A DNA stretch of 64,000 nt from Demequina sediminis (GTDB lineage Bacteria > Actinomycetota > Actinomycetes > Actinomycetales > Demequinaceae): positions 2,046,001-2,110,000 of the forward strand of contig NZ_AP027736.1 in NCBI RefSeq assembly GCF_030296675.1. Reading direction: 5' to 3'. The translations under genes were made by a program, and so were the position numbers. Below the pieces are notes generated by a model. That model saw only the letters and a list, made by a program, of their open reading frames with translations. It ran no database searches and was not told where the DNA came from. Shown here piece after piece: positions 49,668-59,221 of this stretch (position 1 is its first letter; every line of letters starts with the position of its first letter).

Positions 49668-50115
49668 CCTTTGGCGAGGCGGTGTCGACGTGCCTGCGTG
49701 CGTACGCGGGCATCCGTGGGCGCGCCCGCCGCAGCGAGTTCTGGTGGTTCCAGCTCTTCGCCGCGGTGCTGTGGCTGCCCACCGTCGCCACGTTCTCGCT
49801 GCTGTGGGGCGCGGCCTTCGAGGGCTCTCTCGCCCCCGCCGAGGATCCCGCAATCAACCCCGATGCCGTCGGGTGGGGGCACTCACCGGCGCGTTCGGCG
49901 TGGTGGTGGTCTACCTCGTGGTGGTCGTGATCCCGAGCCTGTCCGTCTGGGCGCGCAGGCTCCATGACACGGGCATGAGCTCGGCGTGGATCCTGCTGTC
50001 GGTGGTGGGTCTGGGGATCATCCCGCTCATCATGGCGATTCCCCAGGGCCAACCCGGCGCCAACAAGTACGGCCCCGATCCACGCGTGCATTCCCGAGTG
50101 GCGGCGGGCCGCTAG
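49664..50115 (+). CDS. DUF805 membrane protein (frameshifted)
   Basis: A DUF805 (YhaH-like) protein of ~150 residues: FGEAVSTCLRAYAGIRGRARRSEFWWFQLF, whose RxxRSEFWWF motif is diagnostic, then a helix, and after repair VVVVIPSLSVWARRLHDTGM, the second conserved block. The break is at 49875-49879 (five G, six needed, restoring VGWGALTGAFG). The function is unknown. ATG 49664 overlaps the acyltransferase stop. Confidence 0.8.
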
Positions 50116-50173
50116 TTCGCGAGGGGCCGATGCCCCGGTTGCGACCCGTGGACGGGCGCGCCAGGGTGGAGGT

Positions 50174-50851
50174 ATGAGCATCCCGCAACGCGTCGCCATC
50201 GTCGGCGGGCACGGCAAGGTCGCCCGCCGGCTCATTCCGATCCTGCTGCACCGCGGCCACGAGGTAGTCGCGCTCGCGCGCCGGGACGACCAGTTGAGCG
50301 CGCTGTCCGCGCTGGGAGCCCATGCCCGCCGTCTCGACATCGAGGCCGCCACCGAGGCGGACTTCGCGGCGGCCTTCGGGGGCTGCGAGGCGGTGGTGTT
50401 CGCGGCGGGCGGCGGGCCGGACGGCAACATCGACCGCAAGCGCACCGTGGACCTCGAGGGTTCGCTCAAGTCGATCGCGGCGGCCAAGCGGCGGCGCATC
50501 AGGAGGTTCGTGCAGGTGTCGGCGATCGGGGTGGACGTCGATCCGGACCCGGAGCGGGGCGAGGTGTGGGCGGCCTACGTGCGCGCCAAGCGTGAGGCCG
50601 ACGCCGCGCTGAGGGAGTCGGGCCTGGCCTGGACCATCCTGCGGCCCGGCTCACTGACGGACGGGCCGGGGACGGGATGCATCACGATCGGTGAGACGGT
50701 GCCGCATCACTCGATTCCGCGCGTCGACGTCGCGCAGACCGTCGCCTCGTGCCTGTCGCGCCCCGCGACGGCGGGCCATCAGTGGGAGATCGTCACGGGC
50801 CCGCAGCCCATCGGCGCCGTGCTGGATCGGTTGACGGCCGCGTCTTCCTGA
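50174..50851 (+). CDS. NAD(P)-binding SDR-type protein
   Basis: A 225-residue atypical short-chain dehydrogenase (NAD(P)-bd_10 type): VAIVGGHGKVARRLIPILLH dinucleotide motif, ARRDDQLSALSALGAHARRL, VVFAAGGGPDG, FVQVSAIGVD, and SGLAWTILRPGSLTDGPGTG. The active-site YxxxK of classical SDRs appears as YVRAKREAD. It may be a flavin- or NAD(P)-dependent epimerase or reductase. The substrate is unknown. Confidence 0.8.
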   Translation: MSIPQRVAIVGGHGKVARRLIPILLHRGHEVVALARRDDQLSALSALGAHARRLDIEAATEADFAAAFGGCEAVVFAAGGGPDGNIDRKRTVDLEGSLKSIAAAKRRRIRRFVQVSAIGVDVDPDPERGEVWAAYVRAKREADAALRESGLAWTILRPGSLTDGPGTGCITIGETVPHHSIPRVDVAQTVASCLSRPATAGHQWEIVTGPQPIGAVLDRLTAASS

Positions 50852-50889
50852 GGTCACCCCCGGCGCGCCCGCCCCGCCCGCCCCGATGC

Positions 50890-50968
50890 GCAAGTCACAC
50901 ATCTGGTGACAGGTGTGGCTGAGCTGAACGGGGAATCGGCGACACCCGGCGTGAGATGTGTGACTTGC
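50890..50968. repeat. 15-bp perfect inverted repeat with 49-base loop
   Basis: GCAAGTCACACATCT at 50890-50904 and its exact complement at 50954-50968. It lies between the SDR gene and the ino1 terminator. No T-run follows, so it is not an obvious terminator. Confidence 0.65.
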
Positions 50969-51032
50969 GGAGACGATGCCGGGGCCGGGGCCGGGGCCGG
51001 GGCCCCGCCCCACCCCCGACGCACCCGCCAAT

Positions 51033-51082
51033 GGCAACGGGCCGGGCCCGCCCCCGAGGGGAGGCAGACCCGGCCCGTTGCC
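51033..51082. terminator. Terminator hairpin after ino1
   Basis: GGCAACGGGCCGGG pairs with CCCGGCCCGTTGCC (14 bp) across a loop that contains its own small CCCC/GGGG stem. It lies 22 bases beyond the ino1 stop. Confidence 0.7.
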
Positions 51083-51103
51083 GTGCGTCAGCGAGTGTGA
51101 GGC

Positions 51104-52198
51104 TTAGCGCTCGCGCGTGCCCGCGATGAACTCCTCGAGGTGCTGGCGGCCCAGCGTGTCCTCGGTCTGGACGGGCGGCGACTTCATGAAGTACGTCGAC
51201 GCGGACAGGATCGGGCCGCCGATTCCGCGGTCCTTGGCGATCTTCGCGGCGCGCATGGCGTCGATGATGATGCCGGCGGAGTTGGGCGAGTCCCACACCT
51301 CGAGCTTGTACTCGAGGTTCAGGGGCACCTCGCCGAAGGCCGAGCCCTCAAGGCGGACGTACGCCCACTTGCGGTCGTCGAGCCACGCGACGTAGTCCGA
51401 GGGGCCGATGTGCACGTTGCGGTCGTCCTTCAGGCCCGCGAGCGGACCCGAGGTGAGGTTGGACGTCACGGCCTGCGTCTTCGAGACCTTCTTGGACTCG
51501 AGGCGCTCACGCTCGAGCATGTTCTTGAAGTCCATGTTGCCGCCCACGTTGAGCTGGTACGTGCGGTCGAGGCGCACGCCACGGTCCTCGAACAGCTTCG
51601 CCATCACGCGGTGGGTGATGGTCGCGCCGACCTGTGACTTGATGTCGTCGCCCACGATCGGGACGCCGGCGGCCTCGAACTTGGCGGCCCACTCCGGGTC
51701 GGACGCGATGAAGACGGGCAGCGCGTTGACGAAGGCGACGCCGGCGTCGATCGCGCACTGCGCGTAAAACTTGGCGGCCTCCTCGGAGCCCACGGGGAGG
51801 TAGCAGACCAGCACGTCGACCTGCTTGTCGCGCAGCACCTGCGTGACGTCGACGGGGGTCTCGTCCGATTCGACGATGGTCTGGCGGTAGTACTTGCCCA
51901 GGCCGTCAAGGGTCACGCCGCGCTGGACCTGAACCTCGGTCTTGGGGACGTCGCAGATCTTGATGGTGTTGTTCTCCGAGGCGGTGGTCGCCTCGACGAG
52001 CTCCTTGCCCACCTTGAGCGAGTCCACGTCGAAGGCGGCCACGAACTCGATGTCCGAGATGTGGTAGTCGCCGAACTGCACGTGCATGAGGCCGGGAACG
52101 GTCTCTCCTGCGGTGGCGTTCTTGTAGAACTCGACGCCCTGGATCAGCGACGTGGCACAGTTGCCCACGCCGACGATGGCGGCACGAAGCTTGGCCAT
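51104..52198 (-). CDS. ino1: Inositol-3-phosphate synthase
   Basis: A 364-residue NAD-dependent synthase that turns glucose-6-phosphate into inositol-3-phosphate, for phosphatidylinositol and mycothiol. Motifs: [20 protein letters not shown], the NAD fold; [35 protein letters not shown]; and [12 protein letters not shown]. It matches the actinobacterial short form. It sits 15 bases after padR in one operon, as in M. tuberculosis (ino1 beside a PadR gene). The presence supports mycothiol or PI lipid synthesis. Confidence 0.94.
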   Translation of the reverse strand: MAKLRAAIVGVGNCATSLIQGVEFYKNATAGETVPGLMHVQFGDYHISDIEFVAAFDVDSLKVGKELVEATTASENNTIKICDVPKTEVQVQRGVTLDGLGKYYRQTIVESDETPVDVTQVLRDKQVDVLVCYLPVGSEEAAKFYAQCAIDAGVAFVNALPVFIASDPEWAAKFEAAGVPIVGDDIKSQVGATITHRVMAKLFEDRGVRLDRTYQLNVGGNMDFKNMLERERLESKKVSKTQAVTSNLTSGPLAGLKDDRNVHIGPSDYVAWLDDRKWAYVRLEGSAFGEVPLNLEYKLEVWDSPNSAGIIIDAMRAAKIAKDRGIGGPILSASTYFMKSPPVQTEDTLGRQHLEEFIAGTRER

Positions 52199-52213
52199 GG
52201 TGAATCTCCTTGA

Positions 52214-52801
52214 CTAGTGGCCCGCCGAGGCGGTGCCGGGGTTGTCCCCGCCGGGGGCGGATCGTTCATTTTCAATGAGGCGGTCGAGCCATTCGACCTC
52301 GCGCTCGACCCGCTCGAGGCCGTGGCGCTGGAGCTCGGCCGTGTAGGCGTCGTGGCGCTCGTGCATGCGCTTGAGCCCCTCCGACACCTCCTCCAGCCGT
52401 TCGGCGAGACGGCTGCGCCGTCCCTCCAGAATCCGCAGCCGGGTCGCGGAATCGGTGTGTGCGAAGAGCGAGAAGCGCACGTCGAACGTGTCGTCGTCCC
52501 ACGACGACGCGCCGGCGCTCGCGAGCTCCTCCGCGAGGCGCGCACGCCCCGCCTCGGTCAGGCTGTAGGCAATTCGCGCACGCCGGGACGATGCGGGTGC
52601 CGCGGCGGCGGCCTCCTCGCCCGACGCGGTGATGAGCCCCGCCTCGACCATGCGCCGCAGGCACGGGTAGAGAGACCCGTAGCTGAGCGCGCGGAAGGGG
52701 CCGAGCTCGGCGCCGAGGCGCTTGCGAAGCTGATAGCCGTGGAGCGGCTGGTCCTTGAGGATGCCGAGGATCGCGAGGGCAAGGACGTCCGTCTTGGCCA
52801 T
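52214..52801 (-). CDS. PadR-family transcriptional regulator
   Basis: A 195-residue PadR protein: winged helix (VLALAILGILKDQPLHGYQL, FRALSYGSLYPCLRRMVEAG) and a C-terminal dimerisation helix rich in Glu/Arg (ERVEREVEWLDRLIENE). An Ala-rich insert interrupts the wing. It is followed by ino1, which it probably controls together with itself via the palindrome at 52,858. ATG 52801. Confidence 0.87.
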   Translation of the reverse strand: MAKTDVLALAILGILKDQPLHGYQLRKRLGAELGPFRALSYGSLYPCLRRMVEAGLITASGEEAAAAAPASSRRARIAYSLTEAGRARLAEELASAGASSWDDDTFDVRFSLFAHTDSATRLRILEGRRSRLAERLEEVSEGLKRMHERHDAYTAELQRHGLERVEREVEWLDRLIENERSAPGGDNPGTASAGH

Positions 52802-52857
52802 GCGCTCGCCTCCTCTCCCCGTCGGCTCGCCGCTCGCGCGGCGATCCATCGTCCAGT

Positions 52858-52874
52858 TGTATCGCTCCGATACA
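52858..52874. promoter_or_regulatory. PadR-type operator palindrome
   Basis: TGTATCG CTC CGATACA is a perfect 7-3-7 inverted repeat 57 bases upstream of padR, in the divergent region shared with the penicillin-binding protein gene. TGTAT/ATACA arms are typical of PadR operators. Confidence 0.6.
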
Positions 52875-53036
52875 TCGAGAACCGTACATCACGGAATCGT
52901 GACGCGCGAGCCGGACGCGACTCGGCACGCAATGCCGTGCTCGAGCGTTGTTTCCGCAGAGACCTCGTGGGGCACGGCGTCCGTATCGCGACGCGCGCTC
53001 CCGCCCCAGCCCATGACCAGTCCTTAAGGTGGACAC

Positions 53037-55295
53037 GTGACCGATCGCCCCAGCTCGCCCAAGCGCATCTCGACGCGCACCGCGTCGAACCAGGCCCGGC
53101 CGCCCCAGGCGACCAGGGCATCGTCCGCCTCCCAGGCGCCAGCGAAGGCGGCGCCAAGGACCGCGCCCAAGGCGGCGGGTGGCGGAGCGGCTGGCGGCGG
53201 CGGTAAGGGCGGCGGCAAGAAGGGCGCGGCGACGCCCGAGCAGCCGCGGTGGAAGCGCATCCTCAAGCGCACGGGCATCGCGGCCCTCATCACCGGTTTT
53301 GTCGCGGTCGCGGTCGGAGCGATCGCGCTCATGGTCGTCTACTCGCGCCTCGAGGTGCCCGAGGCCTCCGACGTCGCCCTTGCGCAGGCCTCGACCGTCT
53401 ACTGGGCGGACGGCGAGACCGAGATGGGCCGGGTGGGCGAGGCGAACCGCGAGATCATCGCCCTCGACACGCTTCCCGATCACGTGCCGCACGCCGTGGT
53501 CGCCGCCGAGGACCGCAGCTTCTATACCAACCCGGGCATCGACTTCACGGGCACCGCCCGCGCGCTGTTCAACACCGTGGTGCTGGGCAACAAGCAGGGC
53601 GGCTCGACCATCACGCAGCAGTACGTCGAGCGCTACTTCTTTGGCGAGACCACCACGGACATCCCGGGCAAGATCAAGGAGGCGCTGCTCGCGCTCAAGG
53701 TGGACTCGGTGCAGACCAAGGACGAGGTCCTTGAGAACTACATGAACACCATCTACTTCGGGCGCGGCGCATACGGCATCGAGGCCGCCGCCAAGGCGTA
53801 CTTCGGCAAGGGTGCCGCCGAGCTCACGGTGTCCGAGTCCGCGCTGCTCGCGGGCATCATCCCCGCTCCGAGCGCGTGGGACCCGCGCTTCAGCCCCGAG
53901 CGTGCCGAGCAGCGCTGGAACTACGTGCTCGACGGCATGGTCGAGGCGGGCTTCCTCGACCAGTCCGAGCGGGACGCCCAGGAGTTCCCCGAGACCATCG
54001 AGTTCGTGGCCTCCGACACGTTCGGCGGGCCCACCGGCCACCTGCTGCGTACGGCGCTCAACGAGGCCATGACGGTCCTCGACCTCGATCAGGACCAGAT
54101 CGAGATGGGCGGCTACCGGATCGTCACGACCTTCCGCCAGGATCACCAGGAGTCGACCGAGGCCGCGGTGGCGGACATGCCCGACGACCACGCGGACAAC
54201 CTGCGCGTCGCGGCGACCACCGTCGACGCCGCGACCGGCGCGATCACCTCGATGTACGGCGGCGCCGACTACCTGGAGGTGCAGCGCAACGCGGTGACCC
54301 AGGACATCGCGCAGGCGGGCTCGACGTTCAAGCCCTTCGCGATGATCGCCGCGCTGTCCGACGGCTACTCGCTCGAGTCGACCTATACGTCGAACAACGA
54401 GATGGAGATCGAGGGCTTCGACCGGCCGGTGCGCAACTTCGGCGGCACCGACTACGGGCGCATCGACATGGTGCGCGCGACCCAGGCCTCGGTGAACACG
54501 TACTACGTGCAGCTGGGCCGCGACGTGGGCCCCGACCGCGTCATGCAGGCCGCGATCGACGCGGGCCTTCCCGAGGACACCGTGGGCCTCGACTCGAATC
54601 CCTCGAACGTGCTCGGCTCGGCCTCTCCGACCGCACTCCAGATGGCGCACGCGTACACGACCCTCGCGAATGCCGGCGTCGAGAAGGACCCCTACACGGT
54701 GCAGTCCATCACGGACGCGAACGGCGACGTGGTCCTCGAGCACTCGGTCGACGGCAATCAGGTCTTCGACGCCGACGTCATCGCCGACACCACGTTCGCG
54801 ATGCAGCAGGTGGTGCAGGGCGGCACCGGCCGCAAGGCCGCCGAGCTCGGCCGCCCGCTCGCGGGCAAGACCGGCACGTCGAACGACAACCGCTCCGCGT
54901 GGTTCATCGGCTTCAGCCCGCAGATCGTCGGCGTCGTGTCGATGTACCAGGTGGGGCCCAACGGCGAGGTCGAGGAGATCACGCCGTTCGGCGGCTACGA
55001 CCAGATCACGGGAGGCTCTGTCCCCATCGACGTGTGGATCGCGATGATGGGCCCGATCCTCGAGGGCTACGACGTGGTCGACTTCCCGCCCCGCGCCAAC
55101 GTGGGCGAGGCGAAGGGCGTCATCACCACCCCCACTCCGTCGCCCACTCCCACCGAGACCGAGGAGCCGGACCCCGTCGTCACCCCGTCGGAGGAGCCCG
55201 AGCCCGTCGTGACCCCGTCGGAGGAGCCGGAGCCCGTGGTCAGCGTGACGCCCACCCCCGAACCCTCGCCTCCCGCGGAGGAAGAGGGGGCGTAG
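53037..55295 (+). CDS. Class A penicillin-binding protein (bifunctional)
   Basis: A 752-residue peptidoglycan glycosyltransferase/transpeptidase. The Ala/Gly/Lys-rich cytoplasmic N-terminus (~75 residues) is followed by one helix (IAALITGFVAVAVGAIALMV). The glycosyltransferase domain has AAEDRSFYTNPGIDFTGTAR and KQGGSTITQQYVERYF. The transpeptidase has SxxK (GSTFKPFA), SxN (ASVNTYY) and KTGT (AGKTGTSND). The tail has repeated PVVTPSEEPEP units and ends Pro/Glu-rich, like mycobacterial PonA. GTG 53037. Confidence 0.94.
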   Translation: MTDRPSSPKRISTRTASNQARPPQATRASSASQAPAKAAPRTAPKAAGGGAAGGGGKGGGKKGAATPEQPRWKRILKRTGIAALITGFVAVAVGAIALMVVYSRLEVPEASDVALAQASTVYWADGETEMGRVGEANREIIALDTLPDHVPHAVVAAEDRSFYTNPGIDFTGTARALFNTVVLGNKQGGSTITQQYVERYFFGETTTDIPGKIKEALLALKVDSVQTKDEVLENYMNTIYFGRGAYGIEAAAKAYFGKGAAELTVSESALLAGIIPAPSAWDPRFSPERAEQRWNYVLDGMVEAGFLDQSERDAQEFPETIEFVASDTFGGPTGHLLRTALNEAMTVLDLDQDQIEMGGYRIVTTFRQDHQESTEAAVADMPDDHADNLRVAATTVDAATGAITSMYGGADYLEVQRNAVTQDIAQAGSTFKPFAMIAALSDGYSLESTYTSNNEMEIEGFDRPVRNFGGTDYGRIDMVRATQASVNTYYVQLGRDVGPDRVMQAAIDAGLPEDTVGLDSNPSNVLGSASPTALQMAHAYTTLANAGVEKDPYTVQSITDANGDVVLEHSVDGNQVFDADVIADTTFAMQQVVQGGTGRKAAELGRPLAGKTGTSNDNRSAWFIGFSPQIVGVVSMYQVGPNGEVEEITPFGGYDQITGGSVPIDVWIAMMGPILEGYDVVDFPPRANVGEAKGVITTPTPSPTPTETEEPDPVVTPSEEPEPVVTPSEEPEPVVSVTPTPEPSPPAEEEGA

Positions 55296-55318
55296 CCGCG
55301 GGGACGATGCCCGAGGCG

Positions 55319-56632
55319 CTACACGCCGACGGCGCGCTCGGCGTGGGGAAGGCCGGCGAGTTGGGCCCGTTCCGCGGCCTGCGTCGCCTTGGGGTACCAG
55401 CGCCGGTACTTGCGCACGTGGTTGAGCTGGTGCGCGAGGAGGTAGGCGATGCGTCGTGGGGCGCGGTCGGCCGAGTTCCACAGCGCGTGTGACACGCGGC
55501 GCTGGCGGTAGAGCCGCTTCACGAGGCGTCGCGTGTCGGCGTCGATGAGGTACCGCAGGACCAGCGGCCGCGGCAGGATCGTGAAGAGCGTCTGGCGCTG
55601 CGCCGGCGGGTAGTCGTCGCCCGCGGCGGGCAGACCAAGCACGTACTCGCGCACGTACGCGACCGCGGGGTTCACCCCGGCGCCCGTCACAAAGAAGTTC
55701 GAGCGTGACAGGCGCGGGTTGAGCTCGAAGTACACGGTCTCTCCCGTGCGCGCGTCGACCTTCATGTCGAGGCTCGCGAAGCCGCGCCAGCCGAGGGACT
55801 CGAGCAGCCGCTCGACCTTCGCGGTCTCGGCGGGCTCGTCGATCGTGAGCACCACCGAGGAGTTCCCCACGGTTCCCGGCAGGTGCTCCTGCAGCAGCAC
55901 GTGGCCGTACACGGTGAACGCGGCCCTGCCGTCGAGGCCCACGTACGTGTTGAGGATGCGCAGCGCGGCATCGTCGCCGGGGATGAGGTCCTGAATCACG
56001 AACGCGCCCCGGTAGCCCGCGGCGTGGATCCGCGTGAGCAGCGCATCGAGGGCCTCGCGCGTGGGGACGGTGAAGACCTTCTCCTTCCCCTCGAACTCGA
56101 TCGCGTGGTACGCCGCCGAGTCGTCGGCCTTCGCGATGACAGGGAACTCGAGGTCGCCCGTGTCGACCGCGGGGCCCTGAGTGAGGTCAACCACCACCGA
56201 GCGCGGGTGCGCGAGTCCGTGCTCGCGGCACAGGTCCGCGAACGAGTCCTTGCTCGTGACGATGTCGAGCAGGTCGCGCTCGACGTACGGGATCGCGTAG
56301 GCGTCCTCGAGCTCCGCGCGATGCTCGATGAGCGAGCGCACCAGCCAGTCGACCGAGGCGACCGCGAGGAGATCGGCACCCGGGTGGCGCTCGGCGATCG
56401 CGCGCATCTCGCGGACCATCACCGCGGGGTCGTCCATCTGGGGCACCACGACGTTCTCGAGGATCGCCGAGTCGCGCACGATCCCGTTGAGGGTCGCGCT
56501 CATGAGCACGACCTTGACCCCGAAGGCCTCGTGGAACGCCCGCGCGATCGAGTAGCCGCCGATGTCTCCGCCGAGCACCACGGGCACGAGAGTGCGATCG
56601 CCGAGCAGCTCGCGATACGGGAACTGCCCCAT
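55319..56632 (-). CDS. ATP-grasp ligase, second of a tandem pair
   Basis: A 437-residue ATP-grasp carboxylate-amine ligase. It has an N-terminal nucleotide-fold (PVVLGGDIGGYSIARAFHEA), the ATP-grasp core (FPVIAKADDSAAYHAIEFEG, FVIQDLIPGDDAALRILNTY) and the metal-binding VYFELNPRLSRSNFFVTGAG, then a basic C-terminal region. It resembles the D-aspartate ligases that build peptidoglycan cross-bridges. The paralogue just upstream and the adjacent penicillin-binding protein support a cell-wall role, but the substrate is inferred. ATG overlaps the upstream stop (TGATG). Confidence 0.75.
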   Translation of the reverse strand: MGQFPYRELLGDRTLVPVVLGGDIGGYSIARAFHEAFGVKVVLMSATLNGIVRDSAILENVVVPQMDDPAVMVREMRAIAERHPGADLLAVASVDWLVRSLIEHRAELEDAYAIPYVERDLLDIVTSKDSFADLCREHGLAHPRSVVVDLTQGPAVDTGDLEFPVIAKADDSAAYHAIEFEGKEKVFTVPTREALDALLTRIHAAGYRGAFVIQDLIPGDDAALRILNTYVGLDGRAAFTVYGHVLLQEHLPGTVGNSSVVLTIDEPAETAKVERLLESLGWRGFASLDMKVDARTGETVYFELNPRLSRSNFFVTGAGVNPAVAYVREYVLGLPAAGDDYPPAQRQTLFTILPRPLVLRYLIDADTRRLVKRLYRQRRVSHALWNSADRAPRRIAYLLAHQLNHVRKYRRWYPKATQAAERAQLAGLPHAERAVGV

Positions 56633-57894
56633 CAGAAGCCACTCTCCGTGGGATGCGGATAGTGCTCGAGGTACTTGCGCACCAGGCGCGCGTCAAGCGC
56701 GCGCACGTAGAGGCGGCGCATGAGGCTGCCGTCTCCGCGGTAGCGCAGCGGGTGGAAGACGCCGTGCGCGCGCTTCGCCGCCGCGACGCGCGCGCGCAGC
56801 CCCGGGTCGAGCAGGTAGCGCAGCAGCATCCGGTACGGCACCACCGAGTAGAGGACCTCGCGCGGCGGGGTACGCGGCGGGGCGTCGCCGTCGACGTGGC
56901 CGGGCAGCAGGTCGCGCGCCGCGACCTCGGCGACGTTGACGCCCGCCGCGGTGACGTAGAAGTTGTTGCGGCCGATGCGCGGGTTGGCTTCGAAGAAGAC
57001 GCGCTCGCCCGTGCGGCTGCTCACCTTGTAGTCGAAGTTCGCGAAGCCGAAGTAGTCGAGGTGATCGAGGAGGCGCGCCGCGGCGTCGAAGGCCTCCTGG
57101 TCGACCTGCGTGAGGATCGCGGCGGGGATGCCGAGCGTGCCGGGAGTGTGCTCCTCGAGCAGCACCTGACCGCCTCCCACGAGCGTGACCTGGCCCGCGC
57201 GGTCGCGGTACGCGGTGAGGGAGCGCATGTGGGTCTCGTCGCCTGGCACGAACTCCTGCACCAGGAACTCGCTGGGGTAGCCGATCTCCTCGAGGTGATC
57301 GAGCACCTCGACCAGCTCCGCCTCGGACGTGAAGTGGTGGATCTTCTGCTTGCCGGGAAAGCGCGCCGTGAACCAGTCCGCGCTGTTCGAGGGCTTGCCG
57401 ATGAGGGGGTACTCGAGGGCCGCCTCCCGCACCAGGGCGAGGGCGTCGCCCTTGGCGACCCCGGCATCGTTCCCACCAAATCCGACCGCGACCGTGAACG
57501 GGGTCCGGACGCCGACCCTCTCGCACGCGGCGGCGAAGGCGACCTTCGAGGAGACCGCGTCGAACGTCGCGAGGTCGGGGAACGGCAGCAGCCAGCGCGG
57601 GTCGAGGTGGTCACGGTGCTGCGCGAGCACGCGCACGTGCCAGTCGAGATTGGTGAAGAGCAGCAGTTCGTGATCGGGGTGGTCGGCCGCGATGGCGTCG
57701 AGGCGGGCGAGCAGCACCTCGGGGGTGAAGACCTCGGGCTCGATCACCCAGGTGGCGAGGCGCGAGTAGCGGCCAAACGTGGTGACGCGGGGCGACACCA
57801 CCAAGGACCGCCAGCCGAACCGCTCGTGGGCGGCGCGCTGGAAGGCATAGGTGCCAATGTCTCCGCCGAGTCCCACGACGAGTACCTGCTTCAC
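56632..57894 (-). CDS. ATP-grasp ligase, first of a tandem pair
   Basis: A 420-residue paralogue of the gene that follows: VLVVGLGGDIGTYAFQRAAH, EYPLIGKPSNSADWF, FLVQEFVPGDETHMRSLTAY and metal-binding VFFEANPRIGRNNFYVTAAG. I chose GTG 57894 because GGAGG stands five bases upstream; GTG 57900 is the alternative. Two related ligases in one operon could add two different residues or act as a heteromer. It is divergent from rpsF. Confidence 0.75.
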   Translation of the reverse strand: MKQVLVVGLGGDIGTYAFQRAAHERFGWRSLVVSPRVTTFGRYSRLATWVIEPEVFTPEVLLARLDAIAADHPDHELLLFTNLDWHVRVLAQHRDHLDPRWLLPFPDLATFDAVSSKVAFAAACERVGVRTPFTVAVGFGGNDAGVAKGDALALVREAALEYPLIGKPSNSADWFTARFPGKQKIHHFTSEAELVEVLDHLEEIGYPSEFLVQEFVPGDETHMRSLTAYRDRAGQVTLVGGGQVLLEEHTPGTLGIPAAILTQVDQEAFDAAARLLDHLDYFGFANFDYKVSSRTGERVFFEANPRIGRNNFYVTAAGVNVAEVAARDLLPGHVDGDAPPRTPPREVLYSVVPYRMLLRYLLDPGLRARVAAAKRAHGVFHPLRYRGDGSLMRRLYVRALDARLVRKYLEHYPHPTESGF

Positions 57895-58058
57895 CGCCAC
57901 CTCCTCCGATCGGGCCGTGCCAGTCTAGCCAGGCCCCCGACCCCGGCATCGTCCCCTCTCCACAGACCGGTGGCGCCCGCGAGGGGCCAGCGGGTATCCT
58001 GGACCGTCGCGAACCTGCCCGCCTCCCGGTGGGACGGTCGCGGCTGCATCACCCTCCT

Positions 58059-58077
58059 GCCACGGAACGTCCGTGGC
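58059..58077 (+). other. Hairpin in the rpsF leader
   Basis: GCCACGGA ACG TCCGTGGC forms an 8-bp stem with a three-base loop, 28 bases before the rpsF start. It may be part of an autoregulatory leader, since S6:S18 complexes regulate this operon in other bacteria, but I cannot confirm the known motif. Confidence 0.35.
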
Positions 58078-58105
58078 CGCTTGAGTCCAGAGGAGGTGGG
58101 TATCG

Positions 58106-58396
58106 ATGCGTCAGTACGAAATGATGGTCATTCTCGACCCTGAGGTCGACGAGCGTACGGTTCAGCCGTCGCTCGACAAGTACCTGACCGTGATCACCAA
58201 CGACAAGGGCACCGTCGACAAGCTCGACATCTGGGGCCGCCGTCGTCTGGCATATCCGATCAAGAAGAAGAACGACGGCATCTACGCGGTGATCAACTTC
58301 ACCTCGGAGTCCGCGACGGCCAAGGAGCTCGAGCGTCAGCTCGGCCTCAACGAGACCATTCTTCGCACCAAGCTGCTGCGTCCGGACGCTCACTAG
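58106..58396 (+). CDS. rpsF: 30S ribosomal protein S6
   Basis: A 96-residue S6: [40 protein letters not shown] and [20 protein letters not shown]. It starts the rpsF-ssb-rpsR-rplI operon. AGAGGAGG precedes the ATG. Confidence 0.96.
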   Translation: MRQYEMMVILDPEVDERTVQPSLDKYLTVITNDKGTVDKLDIWGRRRLAYPIKKKNDGIYAVINFTSESATAKELERQLGLNETILRTKLLRPDAH

Positions 58397-58451
58397 TCCG
58401 GATCTCTCCCGACTCTCACCAGCACACACACGACACTCAAGGGACACACAC

Positions 58452-58942
58452 ATGGCAGGCGACACTCAGATCACCGTGGTCGGCAACCTCACCGGAGACC
58501 CGGAGCTTCGCTTCATCTCCTCCGGCGCGGCTGTCGTGAACTTCACGGTGGCGTCCACCCCCGCACGTTTGACCGTCAGTCGAACGAGTGGAAGGACGGC
58601 GAGACCCTGTTCATGCGGTGCTCCCTGTGGCGCGAGGCTGCCGAGAACGTCGCAGAGTCCCTCACCAAGGGCATGCGCGTGATCGTCACCGGACGCCTTG
58701 TGTCGCGCTCGTGGGAGGCGAACGGCGAGAAGCGCTCCGTCACCGAGATGCAGGTCGACGAGGTCGGCCCGTCCCTGAGGTACGCCACGGCCAAGGTCAC
58801 GCGCACGCAGCGCGGCGGCCAGGGCGGCGGCGGATTCGGCGGGGGCAACTCCGGTGGCGGCGGCTACGGCGGCTCGCCCGCCGGTGGCTCGTCGAACGAC
58901 CCGTGGGCCTCGGCCCCCGCGTCGGACGAGCCCCCGTTCTAA
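58452..58942 (+). CDS. ssb: Single-stranded DNA-binding protein (frameshifted)
   Basis: The chromosomal SSB: OB fold starting [40 protein letters not shown] after repair, [18 protein letters not shown] and [14 protein letters not shown]. It ends with a Gly-rich linker and the conserved acidic tip …ASDEPPF that binds partner proteins. The break is at 58558-58562 (five C, six needed). It is essential, so the break is probably an artefact. ATG 58452. Confidence 0.94.
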
Positions 58943-58971
58943 CAGGTACTTTTCTTCAGGAGTTCACTTCA

Positions 58972-59208
58972 ATGGCTAAGCACGACATCCGCAAGCCGCG
59001 CAAGAAGGTCAACCCCCTCAAGGCCGCCAAGGTCGACAAGGTTGACTACAAGGACACCGCGCTGCTTCGCAAGTTCATCTCCGACCGCGGCAAGATCCGT
59101 TCGCGCCGCGTCACCGGGGTCACCGTTCAGGAGCAGCGTCAGATCGCCCGCGCCATCAAGGTCGCGCGCGAGATGGCCCTCCTGCCCTACGCCGGCTCCG
59201 GCCGCTGA
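58972..59208 (+). CDS. rpsR: 30S ribosomal protein S18
   Basis: A 78-residue S18: [61 protein letters not shown] 58972 follows CAGGAG. It lacks the CxxC zinc motif, so it is the zinc-independent type. Confidence 0.95.
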   Translation: MAKHDIRKPRKKVNPLKAAKVDKVDYKDTALLRKFISDRGKIRSRRVTGVTVQEQRQIARAIKVAREMALLPYAGSGR

Positions 59209-59221
59209 TCGGGGGTAGGAC

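Noticed and set aside
52272-55481. Open frame of 1069 codons opposite the penicillin-binding protein and padR
   Set aside because: Antisense shadow; the composition is Arg/Gly/Val-rich and it covers well-supported genes on both strands.
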